Positions 1-8,064 of a DNA stretch of 38,018 nucleotides are shown here, one piece after another (the stretch's first letter is position 1; each line of letters starts with the position of its first letter). The stretch covers positions 1 through 38,018 of the forward strand of contig NZ_MAQA01000046.1 in assembly GCF_001692445.1 (NCBI RefSeq). The letters are read 5' to 3'. The translations under genes were made by a program, and so were the position numbers. The notes beneath the pieces are model-generated. The model was not told the origin of the DNA. It saw nothing but the letters and a program-made list of their open reading frames with translations, and searched no databases. Origin of the DNA: Oerskovia enterophila (GTDB lineage Bacteria; Actinomycetota; Actinomycetes; Actinomycetales; Cellulomonadaceae).

Positions 1-268
1 CCCGGCCCCTCCCGCCGACCCGGCGGTCCCGCCGACGCCGTAGGGCGCGGGCCTGAGCGGAGCCTCGCCGCACGTCCGGCCCGGACTCACCCCCAGGAAA
101 CTCTCAGGGTCCGTCTCAGGGGCATCCCCGATGCCCCGCACGGACCGTGCGCGCCAGCATGGTGCCAGCGGCTCGGAGGGTGACCGCGGACAGGGCTCAT
201 CGCCCCGTCGGCTCGCTCCGTCAGGGGCGCTGCACAGCCCAGCGCACCCTCCCAGAGACGAGTCCGCC
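1..268. other. Gene-free leader before the ABC exporter genes
   Basis: No confident gene is seen. A short plus-strand frame open from the window edge ends at a TAG at 41-43 and would encode a Pro/Ala-rich tail; it could be the C-terminus of a gene outside the window, but this is too little to call. The rest holds a set of phased CAGG repeats (listed separately). The downstream reading frame is open from 131, but the stretch 131-268 has no good ribosome site and encodes a low-complexity Arg/Pro/Ser stretch, so it is treated as untranslated. Confidence 0.4.
94..121 (+). promoter_or_regulatory. Phased CAGG direct repeats, candidate activator site
   Basis: CAGG occurs at 94-97, 105-108 and 117-120, with start-to-start spacing of 11 and 12 bases; the last two lie in the repeated octamer TCTCAGGG (102-109, 114-121). 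Repeats spaced about one helical turn upstream of an ABC exporter resemble sites bound by OmpR-family response regulators. That assignment is inference; no regulator gene is visible next to it. Confidence 0.35.
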
Positions 269-1081
269 ATGCCTTCCCCGTCCCGCACCACCACGTCCCC
301 CACCGCCGTCTCGGGCGCTGCCGGCATCACCGGAGAGCCCGCGCCGACCATCGCGTCCGCCCGTGGCCTGGTCAAGACCTACGGCAAGGGCCCGACGGCC
401 GTCCACGCGCTCGCGGGCGTCGACGTCGACTTCGGACGTGGTCGCTTCACCGCGATCATGGGCCCCTCGGGCTCGGGCAAGTCGACCCTCATGCACTGCA
501 TGGCGGGGCTCGACTCCCCGACGGCCGGCACGGTCGTGGTCGACGACCTGGTGGTCTCGGGCATGAACCAGCGACAGCTCACGAAGCTGCGGCGCACCCA
601 GCTCGGGTTCGTCTTCCAGTCGTTCAACCTCGTCCCGACGCTCACGGCCGAGGAGAACATCACGCTGCCCCTCGACATCGCCCGCAAGCCCGTGGACCGG
701 GCGTACTTCGCCAAGGTGGTCGACGCCGTCGGGCTCACGGACCGCCTCACGCACCGCCCGAGCGAGCTGTCGGGCGGCCAGCAGCAACGCGTCGCGTGCG
801 CGCGGGCGCTGGTCTCCCGTCCCGCGGTCGTGTTCGCGGACGAGCCCACGGGCAACCTGGACTCGACGTCCTCGCGCGAGGTCCTGACGTTCCTCCGCGA
901 GTCGGTCGACGACCTGGGCCAGTCGGTCGTCATGGTCACGCACGACCCCGTCGCGGCGAGCTACGCGCACCGCGTCCTGTTCCTGGCCGACGGCCGGATC
1001 GTCGACGAGGTCACCGACCCGACGCCCGACTCGGTGCTCGCCGTCCTGGGTTCGCTCACGCGCAAGAAGGCGGCCGCCTGA
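269..1081 (+). CDS. ABC transporter ATP-binding protein, MacB/LolD type
   Basis: This is the ATPase of a MacB/LolD-like (type VII) ABC system, which couples ATP hydrolysis to mechanical movement of an FtsX-fold permease, typically for export of peptides, antibiotics or lipoproteins. With the start at 269 the product has 270 residues: Walker A GPSGSGKST near 65-73, a Q-loop in FVFQSFN, the signature LSGGQQQR, Walker B VVFADEPTGNLD and the switch His in VTHD. FADEPTGNLD is typical of the LolD/MacB class. The start was chosen because the frame upstream is low-complexity, and GAGACGAG precedes 269 at a workable distance. The stop overlaps the permease start by one base (TGATG), so the two genes are translationally coupled. 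Substrate unknown. Confidence 0.9.
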   Translation: MPSPSRTTTSPTAVSGAAGITGEPAPTIASARGLVKTYGKGPTAVHALAGVDVDFGRGRFTAIMGPSGSGKSTLMHCMAGLDSPTAGTVVVDDLVVSGMNQRQLTKLRRTQLGFVFQSFNLVPTLTAEENITLPLDIARKPVDRAYFAKVVDAVGLTDRLTHRPSELSGGQQQRVACARALVSRPAVVFADEPTGNLDSTSSREVLTFLRESVDDLGQSVVMVTHDPVAASYAHRVLFLADGRIVDEVTDPTPDSVLAVLGSLTRKKAAA

Positions 1082-3675
1082 TGCTGCGCGTCGCCCTGCG
1101 CAACGTCCGCGCGCACCTCGTGCGCCTCGGGCTGTCCATCCTCGCGGTCGTGCTCGGCGTCTCGTTCGTCGCGGGCACGTTCTCGCTGCGCGAGATGCTC
1201 TCCTCGACGTTCGACGGGATCGTCGACGCCGGGTCCTCGTTCGACGTCTACCTGCGCGGTGGCGAGGACTCCGCGGCGCTCACGCAGGAGAACGCGAGCG
1301 CGGGCGCGGTCCGCACCACGATCCCGGCGGACCTGACGGACACGGTCCAGGGGGTCGACGGCGTCGCGCACGCCTTCGCCGACTACACCGGTCCGTTGGT
1401 GCTCGTCGGGGCGGACGGCACTCCGCCACCCACCACGGGCGCGCCGACGTTCGGCCTCGCGTGGCGGGCCGCCGACCCCTCGACGCCGATCGCGGAGGGT
1501 GCGGCGCCGACGGGCCCCGGGGAGTTCCTGCTCGAGGCCGGCACGGCCGAGGCAAGCGGCCTCACGGTCGGGGACTCGACCACGCTCGTCGTCGCTGGAC
1601 AGGTCACCGAGGCGACGCTGACCGGGATCGTGGACATGGGTGCCTCGATGGCCGGCGCGAGCATCGTGTTCTTCGACGAGCCGACGGCCGCTGCGGCCTT
1701 CGCACCCGACGGCATGGTCTCGACGATCTCGGTCCTGGCCGAGGACGGCGTGGGCGAGCAGGAGCTCGCCGACCGGATCACGGCCGTGATCGGCAGCGCT
1801 GCGGACGCCGCCACCGGCACCTCGCCCGTCGAGACCGTCACGGGCACGACGGCCCGCGACGAGGCCCGCGAGGACATCGCGTCGCAGCTCGGGTTCATCG
1901 AGACGTTCCTGCTGGTCTTCGCAGGCATCTCGCTGTTCGTCGGCGGGTTCATCATCGCCAACACGTTCGCGATGACGGTGCGGCAGCGGCAGCGCGAGCT
2001 CGCCCTGCTGCGCGCCGTGGGGGCGTCCCCGCTCCAGGTGTTCGCCTCGATCCTGGTCCAGGCCGCGGTCATCGGGGCGCTCGGCGGCGCGCTCGGGGTG
2101 CTCGGCGGGCTGGGGCTCGTCACGGCGCTCAAGGCGATGTTCGGGTCGATGGGCATGGAGCTCGCGGGCGACATCCCGCTCGACGCGACGACCGTCGTGG
2201 TCTCGCTCGTGCTGGGCGTGGTCGTCTCGGTCGCGTCGGCGGCCCTCCCTGCCCGACGCGCGGCGCTCGTCGCCCCGGTCGAGGCCATGCGCGACGACTC
2301 CCCCGCCCAGGCCGGGTCGCTCCGCGCTCGTGGCATCGCGGGCGCTGTCGTCGCCGGGGCGGGCGTCGGGGCCGTGGTCGTCGCGGTCGTCCAGGCGGCG
2401 GCCGACGAGACCGCGGGCACCGGGGCGCTCCTCGGTCTCGGGGCCGTCGGGGTGATCGTGGGGACGCTCCTGCTCGCGCCCGTCGTCGCGCGCGGCGTCC
2501 TGCACGTCATGTCGGCGCCGTTCGTCGCGTGGGCCAAGCCCCTCGGGACGTTGGCGCGCGGCAACGTGACGCGCAACCCGCGCCGCACCGCGAGCACCGC
2601 GAGCGCCCTCATGATCGGCATGTCCCTCGTCGGCGCGGCCTCGGTCCTGGCCGTGTCGATGCAGGCGTCCATGAAGTCCATCGTGGCCGACGAGTCGCTG
2701 GCCGACCTGGTCGTGGAGTCCGCGACGGGCACGGTCCCCTCGGGGGCCGTGAGCGACATCTCGGCGCTGCCCGAGGTCGGTGCGGCCGACTCGCTGACGG
2801 CCGACCAGTACTTCGTCGGGTCGTCCTCTGGGGACGCTGCCGACGCGTCTCCCTTGTTCGTGCTCGGGGTGGACCCGGGGGTGTTCGGCCGCACGTGGCA
2901 GACCGAGACGGTCGAGGGCAGCCTCGACTCGCTCGCCGACGGGCAGGTCAGCGTCCTCCAGGCGACCGCGGCCGACGAGGGCTGGGGACTGGGTGACGAG
3001 CTCACGCTCCGCTCCCAGCAGGGCAGCGTGGACGTCACGATCGGGTCGATCTTCGACTCGCCCGCCCTGGGCGTCCCGGTCGTCGTGCCCGACGCGGTGT
3101 TCGCGCAGCTCTCGGTCGCCCCCGCGGAGATGTCGACCATGCTCCTGGTCAAGGCGGCCGACGGCGTGTCCCAGGCCGAGCTCGACGCCGCGGTCACAGC
3201 GGCCGCCGAGCCGTACATGATCGTGTCGGTCATGGACGACGAGGAGTACGTCTCGGCGCTCGCGAGCCAGATCGACCAGATGCTCACGATCCTCTACGCC
3301 CTGCTGGGGCTGTCGATCGTCATCGCGGTCCTCGGCATCGTCAACACCCTGGCGCTGTCGGTGATCGAACGGACGCGTGAGATCGGGCTGCTGCGGGCCG
3401 TCGGGCTCGGACGGTCGCAGCTCGCCGGGACGATCGTCATCGAGTCGGTGCTCACGGCCGTGTTCGGGACGCTCCTCGGGCTCGCGGTGGGCGTGGGGCT
3501 CGCCGCTGCGATGCCGACCGTGTTCGCGAGCACGGGCTTCACCGCCCTCGCGATCCCGTGGGCCGGGCTCGGGACCATGGTGGGCATCGCGGTGCTCGTC
3601 GGCGTCCTGGCCGCGGGCTGGCCCGCGCTGCGCGCGGCGCGGCTCCCGGTGCTCGACGCCGTGACGGTCGACTGA
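1081..3675 (+). CDS. FtsX-fold ABC permease (MacB-like, two FtsX domains)
   Basis: Membrane partner of the ATPase just upstream. The 864-residue product has an N-terminal membrane helix (about 15-35), a large extracytoplasmic domain (about 40-270), a first FtsX domain with three helices (about 272-410) carrying the loop RQRQRELALLRAVGAS, a helix pair around 420-480, a second extracytoplasmic domain (about 520-730) and a final FtsX domain (about 733-860) carrying ERTREIGLLRAVGLGR. The two RE(L/I)xLLRAVG loops are the coupling regions that contact the ATPase. This duplicated layout of about 850 residues is common in actinobacteria and differs from the single-FtsX MacB of Proteobacteria. Substrate cannot be deduced; antimicrobial peptide or lipid export is the usual guess. 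Confidence 0.9.
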   Translation: MLRVALRNVRAHLVRLGLSILAVVLGVSFVAGTFSLREMLSSTFDGIVDAGSSFDVYLRGGEDSAALTQENASAGAVRTTIPADLTDTVQGVDGVAHAFADYTGPLVLVGADGTPPPTTGAPTFGLAWRAADPSTPIAEGAAPTGPGEFLLEAGTAEASGLTVGDSTTLVVAGQVTEATLTGIVDMGASMAGASIVFFDEPTAAAAFAPDGMVSTISVLAEDGVGEQELADRITAVIGSAADAATGTSPVETVTGTTARDEAREDIASQLGFIETFLLVFAGISLFVGGFIIANTFAMTVRQRQRELALLRAVGASPLQVFASILVQAAVIGALGGALGVLGGLGLVTALKAMFGSMGMELAGDIPLDATTVVVSLVLGVVVSVASAALPARRAALVAPVEAMRDDSPAQAGSLRARGIAGAVVAGAGVGAVVVAVVQAAADETAGTGALLGLGAVGVIVGTLLLAPVVARGVLHVMSAPFVAWAKPLGTLARGNVTRNPRRTASTASALMIGMSLVGAASVLAVSMQASMKSIVADESLADLVVESATGTVPSGAVSDISALPEVGAADSLTADQYFVGSSSGDAADASPLFVLGVDPGVFGRTWQTETVEGSLDSLADGQVSVLQATAADEGWGLGDELTLRSQQGSVDVTIGSIFDSPALGVPVVVPDAVFAQLSVAPAEMSTMLLVKAADGVSQAELDAAVTAAAEPYMIVSVMDDEEYVSALASQIDQMLTILYALLGLSIVIAVLGIVNTLALSVIERTREIGLLRAVGLGRSQLAGTIVIESVLTAVFGTLLGLAVGVGLAAAMPTVFASTGFTALAIPWAGLGTMVGIAVLVGVLAAGWPALRAARLPVLDAVTVD

Positions 3676-3758
3676 CGGACCCCGGCGGCGGTCGGCTGGT
3701 TGGCCGGCGCACCAGTCACCGGTGATCTAGGTCCGCCCCCTCCCGGAGGCGGGTGTCC

Positions 3759-3796
3759 TTCTGCGTAGCCACCACAATTGTGGTGGCTGCGCAGAA
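3759..3796. terminator. Loopless 38-nt palindrome after the ABC exporter genes
   Basis: Two 19-nt arms meet at AATT (3776-3779) with no spacer; outer ends are TTCTGCG and CGCAGAA. Eighteen of nineteen pairs are Watson-Crick and the other (T3766 with G3789) would be a U-G wobble in plus-strand RNA. It follows the permease stop by about 80 bases and is followed by AAAACA rather than a T-run. A hairpin terminator is the simplest reading; because a hairpin needs a few unpaired loop bases, a DNA-binding dyad is also possible. Confidence 0.5.
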
Positions 3797-3903
3797 AACA
3801 CATCCGCCCCCCGGGCCCCACGAGGCAGAGGGCAGGGGCAGTGGGAAGAGGAGCCGGACGCCCGTGGTCGCTCGCGAGGCGCACGGGCGGAACGTCGCCG
3901 TAT

Positions 3904-3960
3904 GACCGTCGCTGTCGCTGTCGCTGTCGCCGTCGCCGTCACCGTCACAATCACCGTCGC
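3904..3960. repeat. GTCGCT/GTCGCC hexanucleotide repeat tract
   Basis: About seven imperfect copies of a GTCGCY/GTCACC hexamer run head to tail upstream of the LuxR-type regulator. Copy number could vary by slippage. It is not part of a supported gene and lies about 50 bases before the candidate promoter. Confidence 0.6.
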
Positions 3961-4009
3961 CTTCTCGGCGCCCTCCGCCGACGCGCGCAGAGCCCGTGGC
4001 CCCTTCCCG

Positions 4010-4038
4010 GTGACGTGGCTCGCTCCACCCGATAGTGT
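4010..4038 (+). promoter_or_regulatory. Candidate sigma-70 promoter of the LuxR-type regulator
   Basis: GTGACG (4010-4015) and TAGTGT (4033-4038) are separated by 17 bases. Start of transcription would be near 4045, giving a leader of about 68 nt that includes the GAGGGA ribosome site. Confidence 0.4.
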
Positions 4039-4112
4039 CCCGCTGAGGGGCGCCCCGACCCCCGCCGTGCCGTGGACGGAGCCCTCCGGCGGGGCTCGAG
4101 GGATGTGGTGCC

Positions 4113-6935
4113 ATGTCCGCACGTCCGGGCGACGTGACCCTGATCGGCCGCGAGCGCGAGAAGCAGGTTCTCGACGACCTGCTGGCCACGGTGCGTCAGG
4201 GATCGAGCCGGGTGCTGGTCCTGAGGGGGGAGCCCGGATCGGGCCGCACCGCCCTGCTCGACCGGCTGTCCGCCACGGCGGGCGACCTCGACGTCCTACG
4301 CCTCACGGGGACCGAGACCGAGACGGACCTGCCCTTCGCGGCGGTCCAGCGCGCGCTCCTCCCCCGGGCGTCGCGCATCGCGGGCCTCCCCGCTCCCCAG
4401 GCGGACGCGCTCCGCACGGCCCTCGGGACGTCGTCGGGCCCCGCACCGGACCGGTTCCTCGTGAGCCTCGCCGTGCTGTCCCTCCTGGCCGCGCTGTCCG
4501 ACGACGCCCCCGTCCTCGTGCTCGCCGACGACGCGCAGTGGCTCGACCGCGAGTCCCTCGACCTCCTCGCGTTCGTGGGCCGCAGGCTGCGCGCCGAGCG
4601 GGTGGCCCTGGTCCTCTCGGTCCGGGCCGGGACGCCGGGCGCGGCCGCGGTGTCGGACCTGCCCACGGTAGACCTCGCAGGGCTCCCGCGGGACGCGGCG
4701 CTCTCGCTCCTGCGCTCCCGGGTGGGCACGGCCCTCGACCCGCAGGTCGCCGACTCGATCGTCGCCGCGACCGGCGGCAACCCGCTCGCGCTGCTCGACC
4801 TGAGCGGCGAGCTGAGCGCCGCTCAGCTCGCGGGCGGCGCGGTGCTCTCCGCGCCCCTCCCTGTCGGCAGCCACCTCGAGGACCACTACCAGCGGCACAC
4901 TCGCGCGTACGCTCGCCCGACCCAGCGCTGGCTCCTGATCGCCGCGACCGAGCGCGGGGGCGACACGGCATACGTCAGGGCCGCCGCCGAGGCCCTCGGC
5001 CTGCCCGACGACGCCTCCGACGCGCCCGAGCGCGACCGCCTCGTGACGGTCGAGAGCCACGTCGCGTTCCGCCACCCGCTCGTGCGGTCGGCCGTCTACC
5101 GCGGCGCGACCGGCAGCGAGCGCCGGGCCGCCCACGCCGCGCTCGCCGCCGTGACGAACCGGCCGGCCGACGTCGACCAGCGTGCCTGGCACCTCTCGGC
5201 AGCAGCCCTCGGCCCTGACGAGGGCGTGGCGGCAGCGCTCGAGCAGGGCGCCGAGCGTGCCCGCGCCCGAGGCGGCTACGCGGCCCGCGCGGCCTTCCTC
5301 GCCCGCGCGGTCGAGCTCACCGCGCCAGGTCCGCGGCGGGACGGACGCGCGGTCTCGGCCGCCGAGGCCGCGTCGCTCGCCGGGTCGCCGGTCCGTGCGC
5401 TGGCCCTCCTGGACGGGGTGGACGAGAACTCTCTCGCCCCGGCGGTCCTCGCACGGTGCCTCACCGCTCGGGCCGTCGCCCGCAAGTACTCCGGGGCGCC
5501 GCACGCCGCGGCCGAGAGCCCGGGCCTCTTCCTCCGCGCCGCGCGCACGCTGCGCGAGACTGACCCGGCGGCTGCCCAGGACGCGCTGCTCACGGCGTTC
5601 GGCGAGATCCTCGGCGCCGAGCGCGCGGCGGGTGACGACACCCTCGCGTGCCTCGCGCGCGAGGCACGCGCCCAGGAGGTCGACAGCACCGCCGACACGA
5701 CTCTCGACCGGCCGAGCGACATGGCCTCGACCCTGCTGGGCGCGCTCGCAGCGCTCGCGACGACGCCCGACGCCCGGTGCGTCCCCGCGCTGCGGGCCGC
5801 CGTCGAGTCGATGCGTGCGCCCGGCGCGGCGTCCTCCGAGACGTTCCAGCGGCACGGCCTCCTGGCCGTCGCCGTGACCACGGCACTGTGGGACGACGCT
5901 GCTCGCGACGAGCTCGTGCGCCAGGCCGCCGCTCAGACCCGGGCCGCCGGCGCGATCCCTGCGCTGGACTCGGCCCTGTGGGTGCTCGCGCTGTGCGAGA
6001 CCGTGATGGGTCAGCTCGGGGCGGCCGACCACCTCCTGGCCGAGGTCCACGAGCTCCGCGAGGCCGTGGGGCTCAGCCCTGAGCAAGCCCGGATCTTCGC
6101 CAACGTCGAGCTGCTCGCGTGGCACGGTCCCGACTCCCCCGCGCTGCGCGAGCGGATCGACCAGGCGCAGGGGGCCGCGGACCACCTGGGCCTGGGCGGG
6201 GCCGCGAGCCTGGCGCGGACCGCGCGCATGCTGCTCGACCTCGCCGCCGGCGACCACGCCGCCGCGTTCGACGCTGCGTCGGCGATCGCTCGCGAGGGGT
6301 TCCTGCAGGTCGGGATCCGCGTCCTGCCGGACCTCGTGGAGTCCGCACGACGCAGCGGTCACGACGACGCGGCCCGCGCCGCGCTCGCCCGGCTCGCCGA
6401 CGTGACCCTGGCGAGCGGGGCGCCGTGGGGCCTGGGCGTGCTCGCCCGCTCGCGAGCCCTCCTCGCCGAGGACGGTGAGGCGGACGCCCACTTCCGTGAC
6501 GCCGTCGGGCACCTGTCGCGGACACGCGCGGTCGCCGACCTGGCGCGGACCCACCTCCTGCACGGCGAGTGGCTGCGGCGACGGCGTCGCCGGCGCGAGG
6601 CGACCGTCGCCCTGGGCGCCGCGCTCGACCTGTTCGAGCGCATGGGCGCCGAGCCGTTCGCGGCGCGCGCCCGCCGCGAGCTGGCTGCGGTCACGGGGCG
6701 GGCCCAGGTACCGCTCGACCGCCCCACGACGGGTCTGACCGCGCAGGAGCAGAGCGTGGCCGAGCTCGCCGCCACGGGCGCCACCAACGCCGAGATCGCC
6801 GCGCACCTGTTCATCAGCCCGCACACCGTGCACTACCACCTGCGCAAGGCGTTCCGGAAGCTCGGGGTCTCCTCGCGCCGTCAGCTCGCGCACGCGCTGC
6901 GCCCGCCCGACGCCGGAGCGACGGTCCGGCGGTAG
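4113..6935 (+). CDS. LuxR-family transcriptional regulator with N-terminal ATPase (LAL type)
   Basis: A 940-residue large ATP-binding regulator of the LuxR family, the class that includes MalT. An N-terminal AAA/NACHT-like ATPase has Walker A GEPGSGRT at 39-46 and a Walker B-like VLVLADDAQW near 130-140. A long alpha-helical, Ala-rich middle (about 330-830) resembles the TPR-like sensor region of the family. The C-terminus (about 870-925) is a LuxR/GerE helix-turn-helix, with LTAQEQSVAELAATG, NAEIAAHLFISPHTV and HLRKAFRKLGV. The start has GAGGGA nine bases upstream. The Walker A Lys is replaced by Arg (GSGRT instead of GSGKT), which some family members tolerate but which may weaken ATP binding. 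Target genes are unknown; it faces the hydrolase gene downstream. Confidence 0.88.
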   Translation: MSARPGDVTLIGREREKQVLDDLLATVRQGSSRVLVLRGEPGSGRTALLDRLSATAGDLDVLRLTGTETETDLPFAAVQRALLPRASRIAGLPAPQADALRTALGTSSGPAPDRFLVSLAVLSLLAALSDDAPVLVLADDAQWLDRESLDLLAFVGRRLRAERVALVLSVRAGTPGAAAVSDLPTVDLAGLPRDAALSLLRSRVGTALDPQVADSIVAATGGNPLALLDLSGELSAAQLAGGAVLSAPLPVGSHLEDHYQRHTRAYARPTQRWLLIAATERGGDTAYVRAAAEALGLPDDASDAPERDRLVTVESHVAFRHPLVRSAVYRGATGSERRAAHAALAAVTNRPADVDQRAWHLSAAALGPDEGVAAALEQGAERARARGGYAARAAFLARAVELTAPGPRRDGRAVSAAEAASLAGSPVRALALLDGVDENSLAPAVLARCLTARAVARKYSGAPHAAAESPGLFLRAARTLRETDPAAAQDALLTAFGEILGAERAAGDDTLACLAREARAQEVDSTADTTLDRPSDMASTLLGALAALATTPDARCVPALRAAVESMRAPGAASSETFQRHGLLAVAVTTALWDDAARDELVRQAAAQTRAAGAIPALDSALWVLALCETVMGQLGAADHLLAEVHELREAVGLSPEQARIFANVELLAWHGPDSPALRERIDQAQGAADHLGLGGAASLARTARMLLDLAAGDHAAAFDAASAIAREGFLQVGIRVLPDLVESARRSGHDDAARAALARLADVTLASGAPWGLGVLARSRALLAEDGEADAHFRDAVGHLSRTRAVADLARTHLLHGEWLRRRRRRREATVALGAALDLFERMGAEPFAARARRELAAVTGRAQVPLDRPTTGLTAQEQSVAELAATGATNAEIAAHLFISPHTVHYHLRKAFRKLGVSSRRQLAHALRPPDAGATVRR

Positions 6936-6981
6936 ACGTCGCCCGTGCCGGGCGGGGGCCTCGCGCAGGTGGTCGGTCGTC

Positions 6982-7827
6982 TCAGGCCGGCTCCCCCGCG
7001 GCCTGGGGCGCCCGGGCGTGCGCGACGGCCCAGTCGAGGGCGGCGTCCGCGACGGCCTCCCAACCGGGCTCGGCGCACGTCCAGTGCGAACGGCCCTCGA
7101 AGTCCAGGACCTCGGTCACCGCGGGCGAGCGGTGGTACTTGTGGGCGTTCGACCGGTTCACGGACGCGGGCATGATGTGGTCCTCGCTGCCCGTGATGAA
7201 CAGGAGCGGTGCACGGTCGGCGTCGTAGTCGACCCAGGTCTCCTGCTTGCCCGGCTTGAAGTTGGCGATGAGCCCGTAGGCCCACACCCAGCTCCCGGGA
7301 GCAGGGATGTGGTAGCGGTCGTAGACCTCGCGGGACTCCTCGGCCGTGAGCGTGTTGGTGAACGCGTAGTGGAACTGCTCGGGCGTGAACCCCGCGGCGC
7401 GGTGCGCCTTGGCGGGGTTGTTGAGGATGGGGAAGAGCGACTTGATCTGCGACGGCGGGTTGACCCGCACGCCCTCGGTCGGAGCCGCGTCGATCACGAC
7501 GGCCGACGCGCCCAGGCCGCGGGCCAGCAGGAGCTGGGTCAGGGTGCCGCCGAACGAGTGGCCCATGATGATGGGCGGCCTGTCGAGGCCCTCGACGATC
7601 CCGGCGAGGTGGTCGACGGTCTCCGGGACCGTGAGCCTCGCGATGACCTCGGGGTTCTCGCGCAGCGCCTCGACCTCGATCTCGAACCCCGGGTAGCCGG
7701 GCGTGAGCACGCGGAACCCCTTGGCCTCGTAGTACGGGACCCAGTGCTCCCAGCTGCGAGGCGTCATCCACAGGCCGTGGACGAGGACCACGGTGTCGGG
7801 GGCGGTCGGCGGGGTGGTGTCGCTCAT
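6982..7827 (-). CDS. Alpha/beta-fold hydrolase
   Basis: A 281-residue cytoplasmic alpha/beta hydrolase with no signal peptide. It has the oxyanion-hole motif VHGLW (16-20), the nucleophile elbow GHSFGG with Ser91, and likely acid and base residues Asp216 (GSEDHIMP) and His248 (GRSHW), which make a full catalytic triad. Sequence style resembles esterase and non-haem peroxidase-like hydrolases; the substrate cannot be named. The start at 7827 is preferred over one 48 nt upstream because AGGAG lies eight bases before it. It ends 46 bp from the convergent LuxR-type regulator and diverges from the glucanase gene across a 237-nt promoter region. Confidence 0.85.
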   Translation of the reverse strand: MSDTTPPTAPDTVVLVHGLWMTPRSWEHWVPYYEAKGFRVLTPGYPGFEIEVEALRENPEVIARLTVPETVDHLAGIVEGLDRPPIIMGHSFGGTLTQLLLARGLGASAVVIDAAPTEGVRVNPPSQIKSLFPILNNPAKAHRAAGFTPEQFHYAFTNTLTAEESREVYDRYHIPAPGSWVWAYGLIANFKPGKQETWVDYDADRAPLLFITGSEDHIMPASVNRSNAHKYHRSPAVTEVLDFEGRSHWTCAEPGWEAVADAALDWAVAHARAPQAAGEPA

Positions 7828-7964
7828 GGTGGTCTCCTGTGGCCGAGGGATCGTGCTCCCCACCTTCCCCGGCACCTCGTGGTCGGGGCATCACCCGTCG
7901 CGGGTAGTCACCACCGGATCGACGCAAGAAATCGACAGAAGAGCGAAAACTTCTCGCAGAACCC

Positions 7965-7993
7965 TTGCGCGGGTGACCGCTCGGCCATAGATT
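7965..7993 (+). promoter_or_regulatory. Candidate promoter of the GH87 glucanase gene
   Basis: TTGCGC (7965-7970) and TAGATT (7988-7993) with a 17-base spacer; the predicted leader is about 65 nt. A short dyad ACCCG-TCG-CGGGT at 7893-7905 lies between this promoter and the divergent hydrolase gene and could be a regulator site. Confidence 0.5.
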
Positions 7994-8064
7994 CGGCTCA
8001 CCGTCAGGGCGAGGACGCCCTGCACCGCGAAGGCAGCGCCTTCCCGAGAGAAGTCGAGTCGACG

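Larger units (their letters stand above)
3676..4112. other. 437-nt intergenic region with palindrome, hexamer repeat and promoter
   Basis: No convincing gene. It contains a loopless palindrome (3759-3796), a short GTCGCT/GTCGCC repeat tract (3904-3960) and a candidate promoter (4010-4038) for the LuxR-type regulator. An open frame beginning at 3902 runs far into the regulator gene, but it starts with an alternating Val-Ala run produced by the repeat tract and becomes Arg/Pro-rich, so it is rejected. Confidence 0.6.

Noticed and set aside
3902-5218. Plus-strand frame starting with a Val-Ala run
   Set aside because: The start is produced by the hexamer repeat and the rest is out of frame with the regulator gene.
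4296-6893. 865-codon antisense frame across the LuxR-type regulator
   Set aside because: No recognisable domain, Arg/Gly/Val-rich composition; the sense product has clear ATPase and HTH motifs.
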